Below are positions 10,364-18,416 of a stretch of DNA of 64,000 nucleotides, one piece after another (within the stretch, counting starts at the first letter, position 1; each line of letters starts with the position of its first letter). Source of the DNA: Namhaeicola litoreus (GTDB taxonomy: Bacteria > Bacteroidota > Bacteroidia > Flavobacteriales > Flavobacteriaceae); assembly GCF_042679565.1 (NCBI RefSeq), contig NZ_JBHTMY010000004.1, forward strand, positions 62,001 to 126,000, written 5' to 3'. Made by a program: the position numbers and the translations under genes. Under the pieces are notes generated by a model. That model did not search any database and was not told where the DNA came from. It saw nothing but the letters and a program-made list of their open reading frames with translations.

Positions 10364-10539
10364 ATCCATAATCCAATAATGTAGCTTAAATCGGTTTATA
10401 TACCGTCGATTGTATTGGTGTGGTGATGTAACGCACAACTCAAAAACATTGCGGGTATATCATACACTGCATAGAGACATTATTGAAATAGGATGGTATT
10501 GGTATTCAAATGGCAGGGAATATGCAATTGTAAAGCACT

Positions 10540-10605
10540 TTTCATGCAATCTCAGTGCAATCTCAGTGCGCATTCAGTGCGCTTTCAGTGCGCTCTCATC
10601 AAATT
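10540..10605. repeat. Tandem array of an 11-bp repeat with TCAGTGC core
   Basis: Consecutive 11-bp units are CTCAGTGCAAT (10551), CTCAGTGCGCA (10562), TTCAGTGCGCT (10573) and TTCAGTGCGCT (10584). A degenerate unit flanks each side (10540 and 10595). The period is close to one turn of the helix and is not a multiple of three. Confidence 0.85.
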
Positions 10606-10714
10606 TTGAGGGTCTCGCTAAACTAAATTGATAAGCTCTTGTTCTGAATATGATTGAATGAAAGTATTTTTTACGAAAAGAAAAATTATTTGGTTGTTTG
10701 GAAGCATAAAAAAA

Positions 10715-10740
10715 AACCTGAGAAGCGAGCTTCTCAGGTT
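10715..10740. terminator. Bidirectional rho-independent terminator of a SusCD operon
   Basis: Arms AACCTGAGAAGC (10715-10726) and GCTTCTCAGGTT (10729-10740) are perfectly complementary. They are preceded by a run of A and followed by a run of T, so the hairpin can act on both strands. It lies about 55 bp past the stop of the minus-strand SusD gene. Confidence 0.9.
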
Positions 10741-10793
10741 TTTTAATGATCAAGGTATTCGTCAGCCTAAAAAAGGGTGACTTTCGCTCTTTT

Positions 10794-12107
10794 TTATTTA
10801 TTCACAGGAGTTGGTTCGAATAAATCGATCAAACCTGGGAAACTTGCATTAGAGTTAATTTCAATTTGTGGGTATAAGAATCTTTGAGGAATAGATGGAG
10901 CTGTAGTATTTTTTACAGGAACACCTAAAACATTTTTAGTTCTTCTCACATCGTTAAATATCTGGATTGAACCAGGCATAGAACAATACTTTTCTTCCAA
11001 AATTTGGTTGATCAAAGCATCTCCACTTGCTGTAGAGGCAGGGAAAGATCCATTGTATTTTTCTGCTAAATAAGCTCTAACTTCATTGAATGGCGTTAGA
11101 CCATCACCACTTGTTCTGGCAGCAGCTTCTGCCTCGATCAACTTGGTTTCAACAAAAGAAACAATTGGATAAGGAGCATCAACACCAAAGTAACTATCCG
11201 TATTTAAACTATGACCTGCAGGAGTTGCAACGAAATAATCGTTTAAACGAGCTGCATCACCAGGAGTTGCTAACAATCTAGCTCTTTCTCCAGACAATAA
11301 TTTTACCAAATTAGAACCATTGGCAGTTAAATAACCACCTCTTTGCTCTTCCTCAAACTGCCAGTATAAATTCTCTGAACCATTTACTGTTGAATGAAGA
11401 GATAATAAATCTCCATTGGCTGAACTAATACCCAACTTAGCCTGTTCCAAAGCATTGGTATAATCTTTAGCGATCAAATAATATCTCGCTTTTAGAGAAT
11501 GCGCTATTTGGGCCCAAACTGCTCCGTTTGAAACAAATGCAGAGTTGTAGACATTAGCTACTTTAGCAGTTCCTAATCTAGAAGCGGCATCAGATAATAA
11601 GGCTTGTACATCTGCAAAAACCTCTGCTTGACTATCGTAAGTAGGATTTGGGTTATCTACCACGTCGAAAGCAGCAGAATAAGGAATGTCTCCCCATAGG
11701 GCAGCACTTTCTCCCATTAATAATGCTTCCATAATTGAAGCAACCCCAACCAATAAGTCATCGCCACTTTCCAAACCGGCTTCTTTTGCAAGAATGGCTT
11801 GTGCAGCTCCTTGTACATAAACATCATCCCACTCATCATCAAAATCACCTGCAGTAACAGTGTAGTTATTGATGGTTTCGTATTGTCTGTCTGATCCGGT
11901 AAACTGGTCAGTAAAAATACCTGAAAGGCGAGATGCATTACTAGAAGTTAGTTTCACTACTTCTAACTCAGCTTGTCCAACCAACAAATTCCCTGGGGCT
12001 TCTGTAAAGTTGTTCGGATCAACATTGATCCCATCTGTATAACTACTACAAGACAACATCGCCAATCCGGTAGAGAATAACAGAATATAATTTTTTAATT
12101 TTTTCAT
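10794..12107 (-). CDS. SusD-like lipoprotein (SusD/RagB superfamily, SusD_2-type)
   Basis: This 437-residue surface lipoprotein has a signal peptide ending LAMLSC (Cys20). It is followed by DGINVDPNNFTEAP, a signature of the shorter SusD-like branch. Helical repeat segments include AHSLKARYYLIAKDYTNALEQ, and a C-terminal block contains VSFVETKLIEAEAAARTSG. It starts 19 bp after its SusC partner and is followed by a strong terminator, giving a simple two-gene operon. It should cap the adjacent receptor. The ligand cannot be inferred. Confidence 0.92.
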   Translation of the reverse strand: MKKLKNYILLFSTGLAMLSCSSYTDGINVDPNNFTEAPGNLLVGQAELEVVKLTSSNASRLSGIFTDQFTGSDRQYETINNYTVTAGDFDDEWDDVYVQGAAQAILAKEAGLESGDDLLVGVASIMEALLMGESAALWGDIPYSAAFDVVDNPNPTYDSQAEVFADVQALLSDAASRLGTAKVANVYNSAFVSNGAVWAQIAHSLKARYYLIAKDYTNALEQAKLGISSANGDLLSLHSTVNGSENLYWQFEEEQRGGYLTANGSNLVKLLSGERARLLATPGDAARLNDYFVATPAGHSLNTDSYFGVDAPYPIVSFVETKLIEAEAAARTSGDGLTPFNEVRAYLAEKYNGSFPASTASGDALINQILEEKYCSMPGSIQIFNDVRRTKNVLGVPVKNTTAPSIPQRFLYPQIEINSNASFPGLIDLFEPTPVNK

Positions 12108-12126
12108 GATTATATATGATTATTAA

Positions 12127-15100
12127 TTAAAATCCAAATTTAAGCGTTACAATATATGATTGTGTCGCAGGGTTCGTAAAGTAATCTAAACCTCTACCTC
12201 TTGTAGCTCCGGTTAAGTTGATATCCGGGTCAAAACCATCAACATCTGTCCATAAAACCAAGTTTCTACCTGTTAATAAAATTTCAAAATAGTTCAATCC
12301 AGTTCTTGAAATTAAATTTGTTGGAATAGCATAACCAAAGGTCAATTCTCTTAGTCTTGTCCAAGATGCATCTACAATAAATTGTTCACTCTGTCCACCA
12401 AATCCACCACCATCAGTAGAATACCAATCTTGGTTTAAGGCAACTGGCCCACCACCGAAGTCAGCAACATTACCTCTAAAGGTAGTTCCTGCAGGGATAG
12501 TACTTCCAAAATAAGTTTTTAAATCGACAGGCGCAACACTTTCGTTTGCTGTTTCAGGACTAATACCAAAAGTGTTCAATACACCAGAAGTACCTGCCCA
12601 ATGGTCATTACCTTGAGAAGTTTCAAATTGTGCACTTAAGCTAAATCCTTTAAAACGCAAAGTAGTACCTAGACCACCAATCCAATCTGGGTTAGGATCT
12701 CCTAAAACTCTTTCTACCGGGTCAAGTACAGGGAAACCGTCAGCATCTGTAACAATGTCTCCAGCATCGTTTCTCAAGAAACCAGTACCCCAAAGAGCAC
12801 CCATCGCTTCACCTTCCACAACTCTAGAAGAAGTTCCGGTAAATCCGGCTAAGAAAACAGATTGTACACCTGCCAAATCAGTTACTTTGTTACGGTTAAA
12901 TGAATAGAATCCATTAAGATCCCAAGAGAAATCTCCTGAGGTAATTATGTTCCAGTTCATGTCAACTTCCAAACCTTTGTTGGTAATTTCAGCTGCATTG
13001 GATGGTTTTGTATTAAACCCTGTAGAAGAAGGAACATCTAAGTCTAAAATTACATCTTCTGTAATTCTATCGTAGTAAGTCACGCCTAAACTTAATTTAT
13101 TTCTAAAAAATCTAAAGTCGGCACCAACTTCCCATTCTTTTACTCTTTCAATGGTTAGATCTGGGTTTCCAAGTGTTCCACTTCTTGTAAATGGGTTACC
13201 ATAGGCTGCAGCATCTAAGAAATCACCCCAAGATGAAGTTACTCCACCAGGGAAATATACTGTACTACTGTCATATACACCAGGCTCGATACCTACTTCA
13301 CCATAACTCGCTCTTAATTTACCAAAAGAAAGGAAGTTACTTTCGCCAAAAGCCTCAGTAAATTTCCATCCCGCAGAAACAGAAGGATAGAAAACGTTGT
13401 CTTCTAAAGTAGAAGGTCTTTCTAAACGTCCTGTAGCACTGATCAATAATTGATTCCATAAATTGAAGTTGGCTACGGCATAAACTCCCATTTTTCTCGA
13501 TTCAGATTTGAATGATGTTGGAACCTCATTCGCAGCCTCAGCATTACCAAAAATTCTTAGGTCACCTACATCCACGTTAGTAAATCCGTTTGAATATCCA
13601 GATAAACGTTGGTATAGATTTCTGTCTAATTGCGTACCTAAGATCCAGTCGAAACCAAAATTATCAGAAACTTCATGTTGACCTTGTCCGAAGATGTTAA
13701 ACGTTTCTGTTTTTTCAGAAATATTATCTTCCTGGTAAGAACCTAATTGTTCAGAACCAGATGAATATCTTGGAAAGAAAGTTCCTCTAAAATCAGTGTA
13801 GTAATCCAAACCATATCTACCGGTGATTGTCACATTGTTTGTGATCTTGTAGTTTAATTCAGGTGCAATGTTGAAACGGTGCACTTTGTTTGGGTTATCT
13901 TGTTCATTGATGGTCCATCCAGGGTTGTTGTATACCGGAGTTGAAGCCGACGTGTTTGTACCTCCCACAGGTAGTCTGTATGCCCGATGAGCATTTGGTG
14001 TTGGTACACCATCTTCGTTGTAATAAGTTCCTTTATAATCTCTGTTGTCAAAGTCAGGAGAAGTTCTTAAATAACCTAAATATAAACCGGCTACGTTAGA
14101 CCCTTGCTGAATCCTGTCAGAAGAAATGTAGGCATAACTTGCATTAAATCTGGCAGAAAATTTATCAGTTAGGAATACTTCATGGTTTAAACGAAGGTTT
14201 CTCCTATTATAGTTAGATCTTCCTTTAATGATACCTTTTTGCGTCCAATCTGCGAAACTCATGAACGTGTTGCTTTTCTCATGTGAGAAACTAACACTTA
14301 CACCATTGTTATAGGTAAAACCGTCTCCAAATACCTGGTTTCTATTGGCTTTATTATAAACAGTCCTGTCATTTTTTTGAGCGATAGGATAAATCACGTT
14401 CCCAGTGTTCGACTCAAATCGTACATTACCAACTGTATATAAGTCAGAACCACCGGCTCTTTCAGAGATTTTATCTCCCCAAGAGTTACCCGTTTTTCCA
14501 CCTGTACCAAGACCTCCATAAGCACCTCCAGAACCTTGTCCGAAAATTCCTTGTTTTTCGAATTCAACATTGATTCTATCCATAGAGATGGCACTCGTAA
14601 TGTCAACACTCATTTTACCAGCTTTTCCTTTTTTAGTTTGGATGATGATCGCCCCGTTGGCAGCACCAGTACCCCAAACTGCAGCCGCAGCAGCACCTTT
14701 TAAGATCGTCACGTTTTCAATATCTTCAGGGTTGAAGTCATTCAAACGAGATTGCTCAGCAACACCACCCGTATTTCCGTTGATGTTGACACTGTTGTTC
14801 GAAACAGGAACCCCATCTACCACGATCAATGGAGAAGCAGAACCGTTTACAGAGTTTTGACCCCTGATCTGGATAAATGCTCCTGATCCAGGATCACCTG
14901 TGTTTCTTGTAATTTTTAAACCTGATGTTTTACCTGCCATACTTTGAATCAAACCTGATTCACCAGATCTTGTTAATACATCCGGTTCGATGGCAGTAGA
15001 AGATGAAAGGTCATCTTCTTTCTTCACTTGAAGACCTAAAGCGGTTAAAACCACTTCATCTAAGGTATTGTCAGCACCTACCATTGTTACATTGATCATG

Positions 15101-15363
15101 TTTTGAGTACCAACAGTTTTTAAAACAGGTGTCATACCTACAAAACTAAATCTCAAAACATCACCTGATTTTGCTTGAAGAGAGAAATTCCCATCAAAAT
15201 CAGTTTCGGTACCTCTTGTTGTACCGTCTATCAGAACACTTACTCCAGGAAGCGGACCACTTTCGTCCGAAACAGTACCTGAAATAGTTCTTTCCTGTGC
15301 AAATCCGATTTGCACAATTAACGCTAAGAAGAGCGTTAAAATCCCATTAAACTTTGTTTTCAT
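12127..15363 (-). CDS. SusC/RagA-type TonB-dependent receptor, partner of the SusD-like lipoprotein
   Basis: This 1078-residue receptor has a signal peptide ending GFAQ. A regulatory-like domain (about 27-105) precedes the LDEVVLTALG segment, a Gly/Ala-rich plug loop (ILKGAAAAAVWG) and a barrel ending in Phe (LKFGF). It is the first gene of a two-gene operon. The signal peptide and first domain closely match the other two SusC proteins; the barrel does not. A well-formed promoter lies upstream. No carbohydrate-active enzyme is present, so the substrate is unknown. Confidence 0.95.
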   Translation of the reverse strand: MKTKFNGILTLFLALIVQIGFAQERTISGTVSDESGPLPGVSVLIDGTTRGTETDFDGNFSLQAKSGDVLRFSFVGMTPVLKTVGTQNMINVTMVGADNTLDEVVLTALGLQVKKEDDLSSSTAIEPDVLTRSGESGLIQSMAGKTSGLKITRNTGDPGSGAFIQIRGQNSVNGSASPLIVVDGVPVSNNSVNINGNTGGVAEQSRLNDFNPEDIENVTILKGAAAAAVWGTGAANGAIIIQTKKGKAGKMSVDITSAISMDRINVEFEKQGIFGQGSGGAYGGLGTGGKTGNSWGDKISERAGGSDLYTVGNVRFESNTGNVIYPIAQKNDRTVYNKANRNQVFGDGFTYNNGVSVSFSHEKSNTFMSFADWTQKGIIKGRSNYNRRNLRLNHEVFLTDKFSARFNASYAYISSDRIQQGSNVAGLYLGYLRTSPDFDNRDYKGTYYNEDGVPTPNAHRAYRLPVGGTNTSASTPVYNNPGWTINEQDNPNKVHRFNIAPELNYKITNNVTITGRYGLDYYTDFRGTFFPRYSSGSEQLGSYQEDNISEKTETFNIFGQGQHEVSDNFGFDWILGTQLDRNLYQRLSGYSNGFTNVDVGDLRIFGNAEAANEVPTSFKSESRKMGVYAVANFNLWNQLLISATGRLERPSTLEDNVFYPSVSAGWKFTEAFGESNFLSFGKLRASYGEVGIEPGVYDSSTVYFPGGVTSSWGDFLDAAAYGNPFTRSGTLGNPDLTIERVKEWEVGADFRFFRNKLSLGVTYYDRITEDVILDLDVPSSTGFNTKPSNAAEITNKGLEVDMNWNIITSGDFSWDLNGFYSFNRNKVTDLAGVQSVFLAGFTGTSSRVVEGEAMGALWGTGFLRNDAGDIVTDADGFPVLDPVERVLGDPNPDWIGGLGTTLRFKGFSLSAQFETSQGNDHWAGTSGVLNTFGISPETANESVAPVDLKTYFGSTIPAGTTFRGNVADFGGGPVALNQDWYSTDGGGFGGQSEQFIVDASWTRLRELTFGYAIPTNLISRTGLNYFEILLTGRNLVLWTDVDGFDPDINLTGATRGRGLDYFTNPATQSYIVTLKFGF
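15318..15339 (-). other. Perfect 8-bp hairpin within the signal-peptide coding region of the third SusC gene
   Basis: TTAACGCT-6 nt-AGCGTTAA lies at codons about 9-15, the same place as in the other two SusC genes. Confidence 0.5.
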
Positions 15364-15400
15364 TTGTTATTATTTGAATTAATATGAAATACTTCGGTGT

Positions 15401-15431
15401 CAAAAATCTAAAAAAAAAGTTAAAGTGCAAA
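15401..15431 (-). promoter_or_regulatory. Putative Bacteroidota-type promoter of the third SusC operon
   Basis: On the minus strand TTTG (15428-15431) is followed after 19 bp by GATTTTTG (15401-15408) and then ACAC. Spacing is ideal and the -7 box matches five of six fixed bases. It ends 38 bp before the ATG. Confidence 0.55.
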
Positions 15432-15586
15432 CTATTTAACAAAAATAGTATTAAGGTTGTTAAACTTTTGTAAAAGAAATTAACACAATATCATATAGAT
15501 ACGATTATATCTCAATGGTTGCGTTTAATAATAATGTTAAAAAATTAAACATTTTTTATGTTTGATCTATCATTAATTATAATTCA

Positions 15587-17296
15587 CTAAAAGTTATTTT
15601 GTACTTTGATATGAAAGGCTGATCTTGAGAAATCGAAAGATTGTTGGTCGGTTTTACCAATGGCATAGATCAGTTGGATTTTGCCAATTTTTGTTGTCAA
15701 CACATATCCAAGTCCTACACTAAGTAGTGTGTTGTTGCTGTTCAGTATACTATTTTGAAGATAGGCAATATCTGTAACGGTATGAAAATAATCTGAAGTA
15801 TTCGTTCTGAAACGGGCTTCGAGATTGATAATACCATAAACATCAGTAAAAAAAACTTGTTCTTGAAAACCTCTGATTGTTTCTGTGCCTCCTATCCGAA
15901 ATTGTTCATTGGTAATTAATTCATCCGAAAATAAGTAGGCGCCTTGAAATTGTGTAAATAAATATACTCTTGGATACAATTGAAAGGTGTAATTATTTCT
16001 TAAACGCAACAATAGTTGTTCGTTGCTTGTTGTTTCAGCTTTTCTATTGGCAAACAGCAATTCGGTTTCCAGAAAATATTTGTTCCACAATAAATTATTC
16101 TCGAGTGGTCTATGGAAATTATAATGTATTCGGAAACCGATTCTATCGAAAGACTGTACTTGGTCTGTGGTGGTTGACGCTAATTTGTTTGATTTTGAGT
16201 AATCAAAAAGAAATCCAATCCTGGCATGTTGTTTAATGGGGTAACTAAGGCCGGCCAAAGTCGCAATTTGATTAAAAGTACTGTCTTGTTGATAAAGATC
16301 AAAATGTAATTCGGTTGAAAATTTTGATTTGAAAACATAGGGCCATTGGGAGTAAAACTTAAACTCTCTTCTATTTTGACCATTGTTTTGCCAGAATATT
16401 TGGGTGGTTTCGCCGGAATTAAAAATATTGACTAATCTCAAATCGAGATAGCCATTAAAAATGAGGTTATTTTCTTCATTATCAGAAGTGAATCCTATCA
16501 TTCCATCAAAAAAACTGCTTTTCTTCTTTTCCAGAAAATAATAGAGATAGGTTGAGTCTTTTGAAAATAAAACCTCGGGAGATTTAATCTGCCCAACAAA
16601 AGGAATGCTAGAGACAATTGCTTCAGAATTTGTTAAAACTTCTTCAGTAAATAAATCGCCTTTTGAAAGACCTAAGCCATGCTCAATAAAACCCTGTGGG
16701 AATTTGTCATAACCTTTCATATAAATCTGATCGATCCTTCTGGGCTTTTCTGAAAGTGATATGAGAAGGTCGGCAAAAAGAAAGTTATCTTCTTGCCTTA
16801 TATTGGATAATTTAACTGTTGCAAAAGGATCACCTATTTGATAAAAGCTTTTGCTTAGATGGTTTAAAAAGTCTTCAAGTAAACTATAAGTTATGGTATA
16901 TGTATTTTTTGTTTTTTTTATTTGAAACTTTTCTAAAGTTTTTGTGTCGAGTATGGATTCACTTTGGAAAACAACAGAATCTACTTTTGATCCTACATCG
17001 AAATAAGCGGTATACAGTCTTTCTTTCAGATCTAGATTTTTAAGTTCACAGGCTATAAAACCTTTTTTAACCAGTTTGCTTAGAATGGAATTGGTTTCTT
17101 GGACAACAGATGCTTTGTCCTGATGAAACTGCTCAAAGTCAATGGTATTTAAAATGACCGTGTCTTGAAGTTTTTCAGGTAAAATTTGCAATTGCATTTG
17201 TTGTGCATATACCAGATAAGAAGGAAGGAAGAAAAAACTATATATATATATGGTGTAAATATTCTTAAATGGTGACAATTTTTTGAATAAGTTCAA
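15587..17296 (-). CDS. Omp85-superfamily outer-membrane protein (BamA/TamA/FhaC-like)
   Basis: This 569-residue protein has a hydrophobic N-terminal signal ending VYAQ. Residues about 40-260 look like POTRA-type repeats, with short beta-alpha-beta segments such as KPRRIDQIYMKGYDKF. The C-terminal half is a beta-barrel ending in Phe. The diagnostic Omp85 loop-6 motif FRIGGTETIRGF is at residues 466-477. At this size it is shorter than BamA (which has five POTRA domains), so it is more likely a TamA-like or two-partner-secretion-like member. It stands alone between a SusCD operon and the ribosomal genes. Membership is firm, cargo unknown. Confidence 0.8.
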   Translation of the reverse strand: MNLFKKLSPFKNIYTIYIYSFFFLPSYLVYAQQMQLQILPEKLQDTVILNTIDFEQFHQDKASVVQETNSILSKLVKKGFIACELKNLDLKERLYTAYFDVGSKVDSVVFQSESILDTKTLEKFQIKKTKNTYTITYSLLEDFLNHLSKSFYQIGDPFATVKLSNIRQEDNFLFADLLISLSEKPRRIDQIYMKGYDKFPQGFIEHGLGLSKGDLFTEEVLTNSEAIVSSIPFVGQIKSPEVLFSKDSTYLYYFLEKKKSSFFDGMIGFTSDNEENNLIFNGYLDLRLVNIFNSGETTQIFWQNNGQNRREFKFYSQWPYVFKSKFSTELHFDLYQQDSTFNQIATLAGLSYPIKQHARIGFLFDYSKSNKLASTTTDQVQSFDRIGFRIHYNFHRPLENNLLWNKYFLETELLFANRKAETTSNEQLLLRLRNNYTFQLYPRVYLFTQFQGAYLFSDELITNEQFRIGGTETIRGFQEQVFFTDVYGIINLEARFRTNTSDYFHTVTDIAYLQNSILNSNNTLLSVGLGYVLTTKIGKIQLIYAIGKTDQQSFDFSRSAFHIKVQNNF

Positions 17297-17346
17297 AGTG
17301 AATTAAAGCTTTTTGATCTGATTTTTGGGGATAAATATATTTGAAT

Positions 17347-17354
17347 CAAAGCTA
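17347..17354 (-). promoter_or_regulatory. Putative -7 box for the Omp85-like gene
   Basis: On the minus strand TAGCTTTG matches TAnnTTTG exactly and ends 50 bp before the ATG. No convincing TTG is found 19-21 bp upstream, so this is tentative. Confidence 0.35.
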
Positions 17355-17447
17355 AATAAAAAAAGTGCGATGCGATAATTAGATTACTCAAATTTCATTT
17401 TTTAGTCAATTGTTGAAATTAAAGTCAAAAAAATCAATTCATTATAG

Positions 17448-17478
17448 TTTGAATAAATAGAAATTTGTTATACATTTG
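17448..17478 (+). promoter_or_regulatory. Bacteroidota-type promoter of the ribosomal array
   Basis: TTTG (17448-17451), a 19-bp spacer and TACATTTG (17471-17478) fit the TTTG/TAnnTTTG consensus perfectly. Transcription would start about 40 nt before the rpsL ATG. Confidence 0.75.
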
Positions 17479-17527
17479 CACACTCTTAAAAAAGAGGTAA
17501 AAAATTTTAAAAAATTAAATTAATAGA

Positions 17528-17902
17528 ATGCCAACTATTCAACAATTAGTACGAAAAGGAAGGGCCACAATAACTAAGAAGAGTAAATCGGCTGCTTTGA
17601 GTTCTTGTCCTCAACGTCGCGGTGTTTGTACACGTGTTTACACAACTACGCCTAAGAAACCAAACTCAGCTATGAGAAAAGTAGCAAGGGTAAGGTTGAC
17701 CAATGGTAACGAAGTGAACGCTTACATCCCGGGAGAAGGACATAACTTACAAGAGCACTCGATAGTATTGGTTAGAGGCGGAAGAGTAAAAGATTTACCT
17801 GGTGTGAAATATCACATTGTTCGTGGAGCATTAGATACAGCAGGAGTTAATGGGCGTACCCAACGTAGATCAAAATACGGTACAAAACGTCCAAAGAAAT
17901 AA
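17528..17902 (+). CDS. rpsL: 30S ribosomal protein S12
   Basis: S12 (124 residues) sits at the decoding centre and helps monitor codon-anticodon pairing. The conserved TTPKKPNSAMRK loop (about residues 40-51) and GGRVKDLPGV (84-93) carry Lys43 and Lys88. These are the ordinary residues at positions where streptomycin-resistance changes occur, so no such mutation is present. It is the first gene of the array, directly behind a strong promoter, and is followed by rpsG after 25 bp. Confidence 0.98.
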   Translation: MPTIQQLVRKGRATITKKSKSAALSSCPQRRGVCTRVYTTTPKKPNSAMRKVARVRLTNGNEVNAYIPGEGHNLQEHSIVLVRGGRVKDLPGVKYHIVRGALDTAGVNGRTQRRSKYGTKRPKK

Positions 17903-17927
17903 CGTAAATACTTTAATGTAGAGAACA

Positions 17928-18404
17928 ATGAGAAAAAAATTATCTAAAAAAAGGATTCTTTTACCGGACCCGAAGTTTGGAGACCAGTTGGTAACACGTT
18001 TTGTAAATAACCTAATGGTTGATGGAAAGAAATCAATTGCTTTTAAGGTTTTTTACGATGCATTAGATATTGTTGAGCAAAGAAAGCAAGACGAAGAGAA
18101 AACAGCTTTAGAGTTGTGGAAAGAAGCATTGTCTAATGTGATGCCTCATGTAGAGGTGAGAAGTAGCAGAATTGGTGGGGCGACATTTCAAATCCCGATG
18201 CCAATTAGACCAGATAGAAAAATATCTATGGCCATCAAATGGTTGATCCTTTATTCTAAAAAGCGCAATGAAAAATCAATGGCACAAAGACTTGCTGGTG
18301 AAATTTTAGCCGCGGTTAAAGAAGAAGGAGCGGCAGTTAAAAAACGTGTAGATGTGCACAAGATGGCAGAGGCAAACAAAGCATTCTCTCACTTTAGATT
18401 TTAA
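17928..18404 (+). CDS. rpsG: 30S ribosomal protein S7
   Basis: S7 (158 residues) binds the 3' domain of 16S rRNA and starts assembly of the 30S head. The N-terminal LPDPKFGDQLVTRFVNNLM block and the central PIRPDRKISMAIKWL block are typical. Its length is usual for Bacteroidota. It is followed by fusA after 12 bp. In enterobacteria S7 represses the str operon; no equivalent site was recognised here. Confidence 0.98.
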   Translation: MRKKLSKKRILLPDPKFGDQLVTRFVNNLMVDGKKSIAFKVFYDALDIVEQRKQDEEKTALELWKEALSNVMPHVEVRSSRIGGATFQIPMPIRPDRKISMAIKWLILYSKKRNEKSMAQRLAGEILAAVKEEGAAVKKRVDVHKMAEANKAFSHFRF

Positions 18405-18416
18405 GGTAAAGATAAA

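Larger units (their letters stand above)
9860..10793. other. 934-bp gene-free region between two SusCD loci
   Basis: Apart from the operon promoter near 9900, a 14-bp palindrome, an 11-bp tandem repeat array and a terminator, no gene can be supported here. The longest open frame (10410-10631, plus) has unconvincing composition and runs through the 11-bp repeats. The region may hold decayed DNA or regulatory sites. Confidence 0.5.

Noticed and set aside
10540..10605. CRISPR-like array
   Set aside because: Units are 11 bp with no spacers, and no cas gene is present.
10410..10631. 73-codon plus-strand open frame in the gene-free region
   Set aside because: It runs through the 11-bp tandem repeat, has no start context, and the peptide shows no domain-like pattern.
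17297..17527. Search for a tRNA or small RNA gene between the Omp85-like gene and rpsL
   Set aside because: No cloverleaf or conserved structure was seen; the gap is explained by divergent promoters.
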